A DNA stretch of 64,000 nt. Source: JAKZRT01 sp965247915. Lineage in GTDB: Bacteria; Pseudomonadota; Alphaproteobacteria; Rhodobacterales; Rhodobacteraceae. The DNA lies in NCBI GenBank assembly GCA_965247915.1, contig OZ252048.1, positions 496,001-560,000 of the forward strand. Direction: 5' to 3'. The translations under genes and the position numbers were made by a program. Under the pieces are notes generated by a model. That model made no database searches. It saw only the letters and a program-made list of their open reading frames with translations, and was not told the DNA's origin. Below, in pieces: positions 47,501-56,346 of this stretch (position 1 is the first letter of the stretch; each line of letters starts with the position of its first letter).

Positions 47501-49203
47501 CGGCGATGCCGCGCGCAGAGGCCTGGTCGACTGCCGTTCCTGATTGGCGGACGCGGATCATGCAGGGGCAGTCGCTGATCCCCGATCTGCCGCTTCACGA
47601 CGCGGTCGCCGAAAAAGCCCTGCGGATATTCAAGCGGCTTCGGGTCCCCGACATGATCGGATATCCGAGTTATGGCGAGGTTTGCGACCAATGGGTCTTT
47701 GATCTCGTGCGCGCCATCTTTGGCAGTTACGACCCGGAGACCCGCCGCCGGATGCTGCAAGAATTCTTCCTGCTGATCCCGAAGAAAAACGCTAAAAGCT
47801 CATCAGCTGCGGGGATCATCGTGACGGCGGCGATCCTGAACGACCGGCCGAATGCCGAGGCGGTGCTGATCGCGCCGACGCACAAGATCGCCGAGATTGC
47901 GTTCAAGCAGGCGCGCCTGATCATTGCGCTGGACGAGGACCTTAAAACGATCTTCCATGTCCAGGCGCACCTGAAGAAGATCACGCACCGGTTCACCGGC
48001 TGCGAGATCATGATCCTGAGCGCCGACCGTGATATCGTCACCGGGTCGAAAGCGACTTACGTGCTGATCGACGAGACGCATGTTTTGGGGATGAAGGCTA
48101 AAGCGCCAGAGATTTTCACTGAATTACGCGGCGGCCTGGCGGCGCGGCCAGAGGGCTTTCTGCTGCAGATCACGACCCAGTCGAAGTCCCAGCCCGCCGG
48201 TCAGTTCCGCGCCGAGTTGCAGAAAGCGCGCGACGTGCGGGACGGTCGGCGCGACTCGCCGATGCTGGCGGTGCTTTACGAGCTGCCGCCTGAAGAGGCG
48301 AAGGCCGGGATATGGCGCGACGAGGCAACGTGGCACCTGGTGAACCCGAACCTGGGCCGATCGGTGGACCTGGAATGGCTGCGCACGAATTTCGCCCAGG
48401 CCGTGGATGACGGCCCCGCGGCGCTGGCTTTGTTCGCGTCCCAGCATCTGAACGTTGAGATCGGGCTGGGACTGCACAGCGAGCGTTGGATCGGCGCGGA
48501 TTACTGGCCTTCGAACGCGCAGGCCGGGCTTACGCTGGGCGAGCTGATCGAGACCTCGGACGTTGCCGTTGTCGGAGCGGATGTCGGCGGAGCGGATGAC
48601 CTTTTCGGGCTGGGTGTGATCGGCCGCCACGCCGAGACGCGGGTTTGGCAGGCCTGGGTGCGGGCCTGGTGCCTGCCCGGTGTGCTGGATCGGCGCAAGG
48701 AGATTGCGCCAAGGTTGCGCGATTTTGCCACCGACGGCGATCTTGTGATCGCCGCTCAGGCGAGCGAGCACGTCGTGGCGGCGGTCGATATCTGCGAGCG
48801 GCTGCGCACGGCTAAACTGCTGCCTACGGAACGGGCGATCGGGCTGGACCCGTGGGGAGTTGCGGCCCTGCGTGACGAGTTGGAAGCGCGCGGTTTCACC
48901 GACGACGAGATCATCGGGGTTGGTCAAGGGTATAAACTGAGCGGGGCGATCAAGGGGCTGGAGCGGCGGCTGGCCGATGGCCGGTTCAAGCACGGCGACC
49001 AGCCACTTTTCAACTGGTGTCTCGGCAACGCAAAGGCCGAGGCGCGGGGCATGAACGTCTACATCACAAAGGAGAGGGCCGGCGTGTCGAAAATTGACCC
49101 CCTTGTCGCGATTTTTAATGCGGCGATGCTGATGGACCTGAACCCCGAACCCCGGCGCGCCAGGCTTATCCACATCGGACCCGATTACCGGGCTGTGGCA
49201 TGA
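47497..49203 (+). CDS. terL: Phage terminase large subunit
   Basis: A 568-residue packaging motor ATPase/nuclease. The ATPase half shows a Walker A-like loop LLIPKKNAKSSSAAGI near 100-115, adenine-region EAVLIAPTHKIAEIAFKQAR, Walker B-like ATYVLIDETHVLG near 185-197 and coupling motif LLQITTQSKSQ near 220. The nuclease half has VVGADVGGADDLFGLGVIG near 360-378 and further acidic residues toward the C-terminus. Belongs to the HK97-type (TerL_ATPase/nuclease) group. Start at 47497 overlaps terS; stop overlaps the portal gene. Confidence 0.93.
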   Translation: MTAMPRAEAWSTAVPDWRTRIMQGQSLIPDLPLHDAVAEKALRIFKRLRVPDMIGYPSYGEVCDQWVFDLVRAIFGSYDPETRRRMLQEFFLLIPKKNAKSSSAAGIIVTAAILNDRPNAEAVLIAPTHKIAEIAFKQARLIIALDEDLKTIFHVQAHLKKITHRFTGCEIMILSADRDIVTGSKATYVLIDETHVLGMKAKAPEIFTELRGGLAARPEGFLLQITTQSKSQPAGQFRAELQKARDVRDGRRDSPMLAVLYELPPEEAKAGIWRDEATWHLVNPNLGRSVDLEWLRTNFAQAVDDGPAALALFASQHLNVEIGLGLHSERWIGADYWPSNAQAGLTLGELIETSDVAVVGADVGGADDLFGLGVIGRHAETRVWQAWVRAWCLPGVLDRRKEIAPRLRDFATDGDLVIAAQASEHVVAAVDICERLRTAKLLPTERAIGLDPWGVAALRDELEARGFTDDEIIGVGQGYKLSGAIKGLERRLADGRFKHGDQPLFNWCLGNAKAEARGMNVYITKERAGVSKIDPLVAIFNAAMLMDLNPEPRRARLIHIGPDYRAVA

Positions 49204-50519
49204 GCCTCTTTCCGCTCTTTCCCGCCCGCGCCACTGCCAGCGCGCCGGTTGGGCGCAACCCCGACGATGATCACTGGTGGGGCGGCATCTATCGGCAAAC
49301 GGCGGCCGGTGTGAACGTCACGATCGAGAGGGCGCGCCAGGTGCCTGTGGTCAAAGCGTCGCTGAACAATCTGGCGAGTACGACGGCCGGGCTGGCCTTC
49401 AACATCTTCGAGCGCCGCAGCGGCGACAATCGTGCGACCCGCAGCGATCATCCAGTGGCGCAACTTCTCAACGACCCGAACCCGTACCAGACCAGTTTCG
49501 AATTTTTCAAAACGCTGGTGGATGATCTGGCCGCCGGGGGCGAGTTCTTTGGCGAACTCAAGTTTGACGGGCTGACGGCAGCGATTACCGAGGTCTGGCC
49601 GCTTGAACGCGCGCTGTGCGATATCGAGGTGATTGCAGATGGCAGTCGTCGGTTGCGGGTCACCGAGCGCAGGGGCGTCACGCGGTATCTTATTGAGGGC
49701 GAGTTTTGGCACATTGCGTTGCCGCCCTACCGCGAGGGTTTCCGGGGTCGGTCGCCTATCCTGCATGACGGGCGCGAGGCCATCGCCGCCGCGATAGCAC
49801 TTCAGGATTACGCCAACGCATTTTTCAAGAACGACGCCCTTCCACCGTTTTTCTTCAGGATGGACGGGGAATTCGAGGATGAAGATTCGAAGGGAAACTT
49901 TCTAAGCGCGTGGCGGCGTTGGTTTTCTGGTCGCAACCGGCACAAGCCGGGGATTCTTGAGCACGGCATCGACGTGGTCAAACTGGCGCATTCGAACGAA
50001 GAGGCGCAGTTTCTGGAAACCCGCAAAGAGGTCTGGACCGACTGCGCGCGGCTTTGGAACATGCCGCCGCATAAGGTCGGGATTCTCGACAAGGCGACAT
50101 TTTCCAATATCGAAAACCAGAGCCTGGAATATGTGACCGAGACGCTCGGCCCCTGGCTTGAGCTGATCGAGCGGTCGATCGGCAAGTGGCTGATCGACGA
50201 TCCGCGGTTCTATTTCGAATTCAACGTGGCCAGCCTTTTGCGCGGTGACATCAAGACGCGTTTCGGCGCCTACGCTGTGGCGCGGCAATGGGGCTGGCTG
50301 AGCGTCAACGAGATACGCCGCCGCGAGAATATGAACGGGATCGGCCCGTCCGGAGACCGATATATGGAACCGCTGAACATGGCCCCGGCCGGTTCGGTTT
50401 CCGAGGGCCGCACGACAGACGAACAGCAAAGTGAGCAGGCCACCATCGCCTTCCTGCGCCGCAGTGTCGCGCGCAACGGCGGGCGGCCGCAACTGAGGGT
50501 GATCGACAATGCCGCATGA
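49200..50519 (+). CDS. Phage portal protein (HK97 type)
   Basis: A 439-residue portal subunit, which forms the dodecameric DNA channel of the capsid. Family features: VPVVKASLNNLASTTAGLAFNIFER near 50-75, HPVAQLLNDPNPYQTSFEFFKTLVDDLAAGGEFFGELKFDG near 85-125, SPILHDGREAIAAAIALQDYANAFFKNDALPPFFFRMDGEF near 180-222, and FSNIENQSLEYVTETLGPWLELIERSI near 300-327, all in family order. ATGA overlap with terL and an 11-base overlap with the protease gene. Confidence 0.93.
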   Translation: MSLFPLFPARATASAPVGRNPDDDHWWGGIYRQTAAGVNVTIERARQVPVVKASLNNLASTTAGLAFNIFERRSGDNRATRSDHPVAQLLNDPNPYQTSFEFFKTLVDDLAAGGEFFGELKFDGLTAAITEVWPLERALCDIEVIADGSRRLRVTERRGVTRYLIEGEFWHIALPPYREGFRGRSPILHDGREAIAAAIALQDYANAFFKNDALPPFFFRMDGEFEDEDSKGNFLSAWRRWFSGRNRHKPGILEHGIDVVKLAHSNEEAQFLETRKEVWTDCARLWNMPPHKVGILDKATFSNIENQSLEYVTETLGPWLELIERSIGKWLIDDPRFYFEFNVASLLRGDIKTRFGAYAVARQWGWLSVNEIRRRENMNGIGPSGDRYMEPLNMAPAGSVSEGRTTDEQQSEQATIAFLRRSVARNGGRPQLRVIDNAA

Positions 50520-51420
50520 AATTCGCCGAATTCTTGAGATGGCCGCGACCGGATGCTGGTTTATCGAGCCGGGCAAAGCCCAGCAGATACTCGCCGTTCT
50601 GGAATTGCGCGCATCAGGCGGGGCTTTGGAAACCGACAACCGGCCGCCCCGCCCCGAGGTTGCTGCCGACGTGCGGTCGCGCGGCAACAAGGTGGTTCGG
50701 GTGCTACGGTTGATGGGCACGATCCTGCCGCGTGCAGACATGCTGGATGCGTTGTCAGGGGGTGCGTCGCTGACCGCGTTTGAAAAAGCCTTTCGCGAGG
50801 CGGCCACGGACCCGAACGTGTCGGCCATCGTGATCGAAATCGACAGCCCGGGCGGCCAGGTGGACCTGGTGCCGGAAACCGCCGCCCTCATTCGTGCGCA
50901 CAAACAGGCGGATCGCCCGATCGTCGCGGTGGCGAACACGATCGCGATGTCGGCGGCGTATTGGATTGCATCGGCGGCCGACGAGCTGGTTGTGACTCCG
51001 TCGGGCAGTGTCGGATCGATCGGGGTCTATATGATGCACCAGGATATCAGCGAGGCGCTGGCGGCGGCGGGGATCAAACGCACGTTCATCTACGAGGGCC
51101 CGCGCAAAGTCGAGGGTAATCCATTCGCTCCGCTCGACGATACCGCGCGCCAGGCGATGCAAGATGACGTGCGCGGCTACTACCACATGTTCACCGACGA
51201 TGTGGCCAAGGCGCGGGGCGTGCCGGTGGCCAGAGTACGGGCCGATCCGGAGGACACCGACAAACACTTCGGTGGCGGCCGCTATTACCACGCCAAGCGC
51301 GCGGTTCAGCTTGGCATGGCCGACAGAGTTGCGACGCTGGATGACACGATCGCGCGACTTGCCCGTGGCAATCGGCGCGCCCAGGCGGCGAATCTGCGCC
51401 GGCGGATGTCGCTAATCTGA
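50509..51420 (+). CDS. S49-family prohead protease
   Basis: A 303-residue SppA/ClpP-fold peptidase. Seen: MGTILPRADMLDALSGGASLTAF, SAIVIEIDSPGGQVDLVPETAALI near 105-127, catalytic Ser in VAVANTIAMSAAYWIASAADELVVTPSGSVGSIGVYMMH near 142-180 (AMSAAYW), and the Lys region KRTFIYEGPRKVEGNPFAPL near 190-208. It processes the capsid protein's N-terminal delta domain and other prohead components; the capsid gene follows directly. Confidence 0.92.
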   Translation: MPHEIRRILEMAATGCWFIEPGKAQQILAVLELRASGGALETDNRPPRPEVAADVRSRGNKVVRVLRLMGTILPRADMLDALSGGASLTAFEKAFREAATDPNVSAIVIEIDSPGGQVDLVPETAALIRAHKQADRPIVAVANTIAMSAAYWIASAADELVVTPSGSVGSIGVYMMHQDISEALAAAGIKRTFIYEGPRKVEGNPFAPLDDTARQAMQDDVRGYYHMFTDDVAKARGVPVARVRADPEDTDKHFGGGRYYHAKRAVQLGMADRVATLDDTIARLARGNRRAQAANLRRRMSLI

Positions 51421-51517
51421 CCACTTTCAAAACCACGACCTGAAGGTCGCCACCGTGACGCGCGCCGGGCGTGTTGCGCTAGTTGGTGTGACTTGACCCG
51501 GCGAAAAGGAGAACCCC

Positions 51518-52783
51518 ATGAAAAAGCTCGCTGAGCTGAAGAAAAAGCTGACCGATCTGAAGGCGGAAGGCACGAAACTATTGGATCTGGCCGCGGCCGA
51601 GGATCGTTTGCTGGCGGACGACGAATCCGCCCGCGCCGACGCAATCCAGGCAGAGGTCAAGGCCGCCGAGGCCGAGATCGCGGGCCTGGAGCGGCAGGCC
51701 GAAATGCGTCGGCAGATGGCGCCCGCGGCCGGTCAGAACACTGTACGCGACGCGAACCCGGCGACGACGCATGGGTTTAACGATCTGGCCGAGTTTGCGG
51801 TGGCCGTGCGTGGCGGGGGCCGACCTGGTGGCGCTATCGACAGCCGCCTGATGGCGGCCCCGCCCAGCCCGCACACCGGCGGTGCGGCCTCGGGCGAGGG
51901 GTACGAGGTGCCGCCCGAATTCTCGGACGATATCTGGGAAGTGGTGTCGGAGGTCGATGATTTCGGTCCGCTAGTTGACGAAGAGCCGACCATGCACCGA
52001 CAGGTACAGTCAACGGCTGACGAGACCACGCCCTGGGGATCCTCGGGTGTACAGGCGCGCTGGCGGTCCGAAGGGTCGCAGATGACCGCAGACAAGCTCA
52101 AGGAAGAGCCGCGCATGATCCATCTGCACGAGCTTTATGTCTTCGTGACGGCCAGCGAAGAACTGCTTGAGGACGCACCCCGGCTTGCTGCGCGGCTGAC
52201 GCGCAAGTCCGGCGAAGCGATCGCCTGGAAGAAGAACGACGCGCTTGTCAACGGATCGGGCGTCGGCCAGCCGCTTGGCTGGATGAATTCCGGCGCCCTG
52301 GTAAGCGTCGCGAAAGAAGGCGGCCAGACCGCCGATACAATCAAGGTCGACAACCTGACCAAGATGTATTCGCGGCTGATGGTTGTGCCTGGTGACAAAG
52401 CGATCTGGCTGGCGAACTCGGACATTTTCCCGCAACTGGTTAACCTGATCATCGGCGATACGCCGGTCTGGACCCCGCCGAACGGTCTGGTGGGCGCCCC
52501 GAACGGATTTGTCCTGGGGTATCCGCTGCGCTTTACCGAGCACGCCAGGACGCTGGGTGACAAGGGCGATATTCAGCTTACTTCGCTGAAAGGTTATCAT
52601 TCGCTGCGCCGCGAGGCGGGTCCGAAGTTCGCACGCTCGATGCATCTTTACTTCGACTATGCGACCGAGGCCTTCCGCTGGACCTTCCGCTTCGGTGGCC
52701 AGCCGCATTTGTCGGCACCGGTCAGCCCGGCCAACGGCGCGGCCACGAAGTCGCATTTCATCACGCTCGACGAACGCGCCTGA
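51518..52783 (+). CDS. Phage major capsid protein (HK97 fold)
   Basis: A 421-residue HK97-type capsid protein. Residues 1-70 form a charged coiled coil (LAELKKKLTDLKAEGTKLLDLAAAE; ADAIQAEVKAAEAEIAGLERQAEMRR), the scaffold-like delta domain that the S49 protease removes. The mature part includes MHRQVQSTADETTPWGSSG, HELYVFVTASEELLEDAP, WKKNDALVNGSGVGQPLGWMNSG near 240-262 and the C-terminal YFDYATEAFRWTFRFGGQP. AAGGAGAAC precedes the ATG. Confidence 0.94.
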   Translation: MKKLAELKKKLTDLKAEGTKLLDLAAAEDRLLADDESARADAIQAEVKAAEAEIAGLERQAEMRRQMAPAAGQNTVRDANPATTHGFNDLAEFAVAVRGGGRPGGAIDSRLMAAPPSPHTGGAASGEGYEVPPEFSDDIWEVVSEVDDFGPLVDEEPTMHRQVQSTADETTPWGSSGVQARWRSEGSQMTADKLKEEPRMIHLHELYVFVTASEELLEDAPRLAARLTRKSGEAIAWKKNDALVNGSGVGQPLGWMNSGALVSVAKEGGQTADTIKVDNLTKMYSRLMVVPGDKAIWLANSDIFPQLVNLIIGDTPVWTPPNGLVGAPNGFVLGYPLRFTEHARTLGDKGDIQLTSLKGYHSLRREAGPKFARSMHLYFDYATEAFRWTFRFGGQPHLSAPVSPANGAATKSHFITLDERA

Positions 52784-52856
52784 TCGGGCGCTGATCTGAT
52801 CCTGCCCCGGTGCCATCGGCGCCGGGGCGACAACTTTTATCGAAGGAGACGAACCC

Positions 52857-53309
52857 ATGATTGGTATCAATGTTGCCGACCAAATCGCCGTTGCCGGCGT
52901 AATCGACCCCGACGCTTATGCGGCGGCCACTTACACCACCGCCTGGATCGCCATGGCGGATTTTGCCCAGGCGCTGGCGGTTCTGTCAGTGGGCGATCTG
53001 GGCGCAGCGGCGACGGTCGACGCGAAGTTCGAACAGGCGCAGGACGCTTCAGGCACCAGCGCTAAGGATCTGACGGGTGCTGCGATCACGCAGCTGACGC
53101 AGGCGGGCGGCGATGATAACAAGCAGGCCGAAATTGCGATGAATGACGACGATCTCGACGTTAACAACGCCTTTACCCATGTCCGGCTGTCGGTGACGGT
53201 TGCTGTAGCCACCAGCGACATGGGTGCCCTTGTTTTGGGCTATGGCGCACATTACGGCCCGGCGTCCGCACGTGACCTTGCCAGCGTGAGCGAAATCGTC
53301 CGCGTCTGA
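52857..53309 (+). CDS. Phage head-associated protein (possible decoration protein)
   Basis: A 150-residue Ala/Asp-rich protein (MIGINVADQIAVAGVIDPDAYAAATYTT), beta-rich toward the end (HVRLSVTVAVATSDMGALVLGYGAHYGPAS). No family recognised by eye. It follows the capsid gene with a clear AAGGAGACGA site and precedes the head-tail connectors, a place where capsid decoration or stabilisation proteins are common. Confidence 0.62.
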   Translation: MIGINVADQIAVAGVIDPDAYAAATYTTAWIAMADFAQALAVLSVGDLGAAATVDAKFEQAQDASGTSAKDLTGAAITQLTQAGGDDNKQAEIAMNDDDLDVNNAFTHVRLSVTVAVATSDMGALVLGYGAHYGPASARDLASVSEIVRV

Positions 53310-53379
53310 GCTGACGCTCAGGCATGAATGGGATCGGGGCGATCGTCGCCCTGGTCGAATTTTTCGAAGGAGAGACACA

Positions 53380-53556
53380 ATGACAGCCGAAGCTAAAATC
53401 AAGGTCAGGTTCTTGCGCAATTACGAAGTCAAGGATCATCGCGCCGGTACGAAAGCTGCGGAAAGATACGAGGCCAGCAAAAAGGCAATTGCCCTGCCTG
53501 CGGCAAAGGCCAACCATTTCGTCCGCCTCGGCGTTGCCGCACACGGTGACGAGTGA
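53380..53556 (+). CDS. 58-codon phage protein in the head module
   Basis: ATG at 53380 after AAGGAGAGACACA gives MTAEAKIKVRFLRNYEVKDHRAG... ending VRLGVAAHGDE. The pattern (KVRFLRNYEVKDHRAGTKAAERYEASKKAIALPAAKANHFV) resembles small phage proteins near head completion genes, where a KVK-F-xx-Y-xV motif binds the capsid edge, but no function is known. Strong ribosome-binding site and tight packing support it. Confidence 0.65.
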   Translation: MTAEAKIKVRFLRNYEVKDHRAGTKAAERYEASKKAIALPAAKANHFVRLGVAAHGDE

Positions 53557-53574
53557 GGCCTGCAGAGCGTTTTC

Positions 53575-54135
53575 ATGAAAACCATCACACCGCCTGCGAC
53601 CGAACCGATTACTGAGATTGAATTCGCCACGCACGAGCGGATTGGCGACGCACCGACAACGATCGCCGCGAAGGTCTATATTCGGGCGGCACGCCAGGCG
53701 ATTGAGACATACCTGCGCCGTCGGTTGATCACGCAGACCGTCGAGTTCTCGCTGGCAGGATTTGGACCACATATCCACTTGCCGGTGGACCCCGTGCAAT
53801 CGGTAACCAGCATTTCTTACACAGACGATCCGGGCGCGACCCAGACCCTGCCGGCGGCCAATTATCAACTGGTGCAAACTTGCCGTCCGAACCTGATCGC
53901 ACCGGCCTACAATGTGACCTGGCCGGTTCCGAGGTCGGATTGGCAGTCAGTGACCGTTCGCCTGAAGGTCGGCTTCGGGGATGCTGGCAGCGACGTGCCC
54001 GAAGACATCCTTCAGGGCCTGCGAATGCTGGCCGGGCATTTTCTTGAAAACCGCGAGGGGGTGTCGATGGCAACAGCGGCGGAGATGCCGTGGGGCGTCA
54101 AGTCCATGCTCAGACCGTACAGGTTGTGGCTGTGA
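53575..54135 (+). CDS. Phage head-tail connector protein (gp6-like)
   Basis: A 186-residue protein typical of the DNA-packaging/connector family: a helical N-terminal region (TTIAAKVYIRAARQAIETYLRRRLITQTVEFSLAGF near 28-64), central beta part with PVQSVTSISYTDDPGATQTLPAANYQL near 72-98, and the C-terminal helix VPEDILQGLRMLAGHFLENREGV near 142-164. It forms the ring below the portal. Its stop overlaps the GTG start of the next gene. Confidence 0.83.
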   Translation: MKTITPPATEPITEIEFATHERIGDAPTTIAAKVYIRAARQAIETYLRRRLITQTVEFSLAGFGPHIHLPVDPVQSVTSISYTDDPGATQTLPAANYQLVQTCRPNLIAPAYNVTWPVPRSDWQSVTVRLKVGFGDAGSDVPEDILQGLRMLAGHFLENREGVSMATAAEMPWGVKSMLRPYRLWL

Positions 54136-54473
54136 CCCGAGGCGCCGGTTCGCTCAGAACACAGGTCGCCATTGAGCGCCCGACCTATGTCAGCGACGGC
54201 GCAGGCGGGCAGACCGAGACCTGGGTCGAGCAATTCTGCGAATGGGGCGAGTTCATCTGGTCGAGCGGAACCGAGCGAGAGATCGGCGGACGGCAGGCCG
54301 GTGCCGTCAGCTATAAACTTCGGCTGCGGTCGAATGCGCTGACACGCGCAATCAGGGCGAGTGACCGGATCTGCGCCATCCAGGTCGGGACCCTTTATCA
54401 GGTGGTCGCCGTGGACGCGATTGGGGACCGTGCATCCGTCTTTGTCACGATCGAGGGCGGCACAGTTCGATGA
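54132..54473 (+). CDS. Phage head closure/head-tail adaptor protein
   Basis: A 113-residue protein starting GTG at 54132 in a GTGA overlap: VTRGAGSLRTQVAIERPTYVSDGAGGQTETWVEQFCEWGEFIW, then SYKLRLRSNALTRAIRASDRICAIQVGTLYQVVAVDAIGDR, the usual beta-barrel pattern of SPP1 gp16-like head closure proteins. It ends in an ATGA overlap with the tail gene downstream. An upstream in-frame ATG at 54090 lies inside the preceding gene and is less likely. Confidence 0.8.
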   Translation: MTRGAGSLRTQVAIERPTYVSDGAGGQTETWVEQFCEWGEFIWSSGTEREIGGRQAGAVSYKLRLRSNALTRAIRASDRICAIQVGTLYQVVAVDAIGDRASVFVTIEGGTVR

Positions 54474-54880
54474 AACTGGATCCAAAAATTCACGGAATAG
54501 CTGAGGTCAATGATTTGCTTTCGCGGATCGCGCCGCGCGAGGCGAAAAACCTGATGCGCGCCACGGTGCACGGTTTGGCGGGTCAAGTGGCGCGCGATGC
54601 CAAGGCGGCGATGCCCAGAGACAAAGGCGTTTTGAAGAAGGCGACGAAGGCCAAACGCCGTCGTGGGCGCCCGGGCCTGTTGCGGTCGGATGTCATTGTT
54701 GAGCGCCGCGCCTATTACTGGCGGTTTCTGGAATACGGCACATCAAAGGTGCGCGAATATGCGTTCTTTGCCCGCGCTGTCGAAAAACTGCGCGCCAATT
54801 GGGAAGAAACCTGGCTGCGGATTTTCGGCAGGAAACTTGAAAGCAGGCTGGCGCGGCTGCGCAAAAAGGCGCGGGGCTAA
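54470..54880 (+). CDS. HK97 gp10-like phage tail protein
   Basis: A 136-residue basic protein with the gp10-family pattern: LLSRIAPREAKNLMRATVHGLAGQVARDAKAAMPRDKGVLKKATKAKRR near 16-64, and YYWRFLEYGTSKVREYAFFARAVEKL near 81-106 (the EYGTSKxxxxxF segment is the hallmark). It belongs to the tail-completion group at the head-tail joint. Start overlaps the upstream stop; its last base is shared with the next ATG. Confidence 0.85.
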   Translation: MKLDPKIHGIAEVNDLLSRIAPREAKNLMRATVHGLAGQVARDAKAAMPRDKGVLKKATKAKRRRGRPGLLRSDVIVERRAYYWRFLEYGTSKVREYAFFARAVEKLRANWEETWLRIFGRKLESRLARLRKKARG

Positions 54881-55296
54881 TGGGCGTCGAGACGGTTTTT
54901 CAAACCGCCCTTTTCGCGCGGATGACCGGTGATGCGCCGCTGATGGCGGTGGCGACGGAAGTGGTTGACGTGCCGACGCACTTGGCGGGATCGACGCTGA
55001 CGGCCGTTTTCCCCTACATCCGGATCGGCGCCCTGATCGCAACGAACATGGACAGCAAAACCCGCAACGCCTGGTCAGTTCTGGTGCGCCTGCACACCTG
55101 GAGCCAGGCGGGCAGCATGATCGAATGCCGGTCCGTTCAGGGGCTGATTTATGACGCCCTGCAGCACCTGCCGCTGAGCCTGGCGGGGTTCAACAACTAT
55201 TATCTGGCGCGCGAGGAAACCGACAGCGATGTCGAGTCAGACACGCGGCTAATCCACGGGGTCTGCGACTACCGCGCCCTGATCAGCAAGACGTAA
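54880..55296 (+). CDS. Tail completion protein, DUF3168-like
   Basis: A 138-residue protein with the DUF3168/gp17 pattern: N-terminal VFQTALFARMTGDAPLMAVA, FPYIRIGALIATNMDSKTRNAWSVLVRLHTWSQAGSMIECRSVQGLIYDALQ near 46-97 and a C-terminal strand region. Such proteins connect the head-tail joint to the tail tube. It sits in the expected order between gp10-like protein and tail tube. Confidence 0.82.
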   Translation: MGVETVFQTALFARMTGDAPLMAVATEVVDVPTHLAGSTLTAVFPYIRIGALIATNMDSKTRNAWSVLVRLHTWSQAGSMIECRSVQGLIYDALQHLPLSLAGFNNYYLAREETDSDVESDTRLIHGVCDYRALISKT

Positions 55297-55309
55297 AAGG
55301 AGACAGAAA

Positions 55310-55723
55310 ATGGGCAATTCCTCGGGGCGCGCTTTCATCATGAAAAAGGGTGGCAAGGTCATCGCCAGCGCGCTTGTCAACGCGCTGAACTGGACCGGCG
55401 ATCCGGTCGATGTGACAAACAAGGATTCGGCGGGTGTCGTCGAGTTCCTGAGCGGCGTCTTTGCCACGCAGTCGCTGGAATTGACCATCGAGGGTTACAC
55501 CGATGACGATGTTCTGGCGGCGCTGGCGTTGAGCACGACGGACGCCGACAAATTCATGACCGATATCACGCTGGAACGCCCGAACGAATTGGGCAGCACT
55601 GATACGATCGCGGGCACATTTGTCATGGTGGCCTATTCCGAAACTGCGCCCGACGGCGAAGGGGTCAAGTTCAACGCGACCCTGCAACGCTCGGGTGCAC
55701 ACATCTACACGCCTGGCGTCTGA
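55310..55723 (+). CDS. Phage major tail (tube) protein
   Basis: A 137-residue protein with AAGGAGACAGAAA upstream. Pattern MKKGGKVIASALVNALNWTGDPVDVTNKDSAGVVEFLSG near 12-50, then SLELTIEGYTDDDVLAAL and TIAGTFVMVAYSETAPDGEGVKFNATLQRSG, as in TP901-1/HK97-like tail tube subunits. Gene order (after DUF3168, before the tail chaperone) agrees. Confidence 0.85.
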   Translation: MGNSSGRAFIMKKGGKVIASALVNALNWTGDPVDVTNKDSAGVVEFLSGVFATQSLELTIEGYTDDDVLAALALSTTDADKFMTDITLERPNELGSTDTIAGTFVMVAYSETAPDGEGVKFNATLQRSGAHIYTPGV

Positions 55724-55726
55724 TAG

Positions 55727-56152
55727 ATGACCGGATTTGACGATGTTCATCTGACCTGGGGCGCCGGGACCTATACGATCCCGGCGAACCGGGTCTTTGA
55801 GCTGGTCCGCCGGATCGAGGTCATACTCATGGCGGGCGGGTCAACGCCTGCCTTTGTTATGTTGCTGACGAACCGGGCGCCCTACGCCGACATTGCCGAG
55901 GCCTTCGCCGAGGCGGTGAGCTACGCAAGAGCGCTGGTGCCTGCGGATCAGGATGCGGGTCGAGCGGTCACGCGCGAAGAAGTGTTTCTGAAGATCAACA
56001 CCGACATGGCCGAAAACCCCGCCCAGGGTGCGAGCGACATTCACGCCGCTGTCATCGACCTGCTTCAGATCATTGCGCCGCCGATGGCGCGAGACATCCT
56101 GGGGGACGTGCCGGAAAAAAAGCCGACGGGGCCGGTGGACGCCCCTTCGTAG
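55727..56152 (+). CDS. Tail assembly chaperone G (zero-frame product)
   Basis: A 141-residue protein: MTGFDDVHLTWGAGTYTIPANRVFELVRRIEVI at the N-terminus, similar to gene-transfer-agent and siphovirus tail chaperones, ending VPEKKPTGPVDAPS. It lies immediately upstream of the tape measure gene. The codons GAA AAA AAG near its end contain the slippery heptamer A-AAA-AAG (56116-56122), at which a fraction of ribosomes should shift to make the longer GT protein. Confidence 0.85.
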   Translation: MTGFDDVHLTWGAGTYTIPANRVFELVRRIEVILMAGGSTPAFVMLLTNRAPYADIAEAFAEAVSYARALVPADQDAGRAVTREEVFLKINTDMAENPAQGASDIHAAVIDLLQIIAPPMARDILGDVPEKKPTGPVDAPS

Positions 56153-56346
56153 AAACGCTGTTCAGAATCGCGGTGGGGCACTGGGGCTGGTCGCCTGATC
56201 AGTTTTATACATGTCGCCCAGGCGATTTCTGGTGGGCGTTTGCCGCCAGGATGCCAAAGCCCGAACCGGCATCGGAAGACAGGACCGAAATGTTGAAACA
56301 ATTGCTGAAAGACGCGCGCGCAAAGGAAGCGGAAACCAATGGCTAA
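55727..56346 (+). CDS. Tail assembly chaperone GT fusion made by -1 frameshift
   Basis: Shifting back one base at 56116-56122 continues the reading ADGAGGRPFVETLFRIAVGHWGWSPDQFYTCRPGDFWWAFAARMPKPEPASEDRTEMLKQLLKDARAKEAETNG with its stop at 56344-56346, 8 bases inside the tape measure gene. The downstream part (GHWGWSPDQFYxxRPGDFWWA) is the typical T domain that contacts the tape measure protein, and has no start codon of its own at the right place, so the fusion is the expected product. About 206 residues in total. Confidence 0.83.
56116..56122 (+). promoter_or_regulatory. -1 ribosomal frameshift slippery heptamer
   Basis: A AAA AAG read in the zero frame of the gene starting at 55727. This is the same heptamer type that works in bacterial and phage -1 frameshifting. 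The seven A residues span 56115-56121. Confidence 0.88.
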
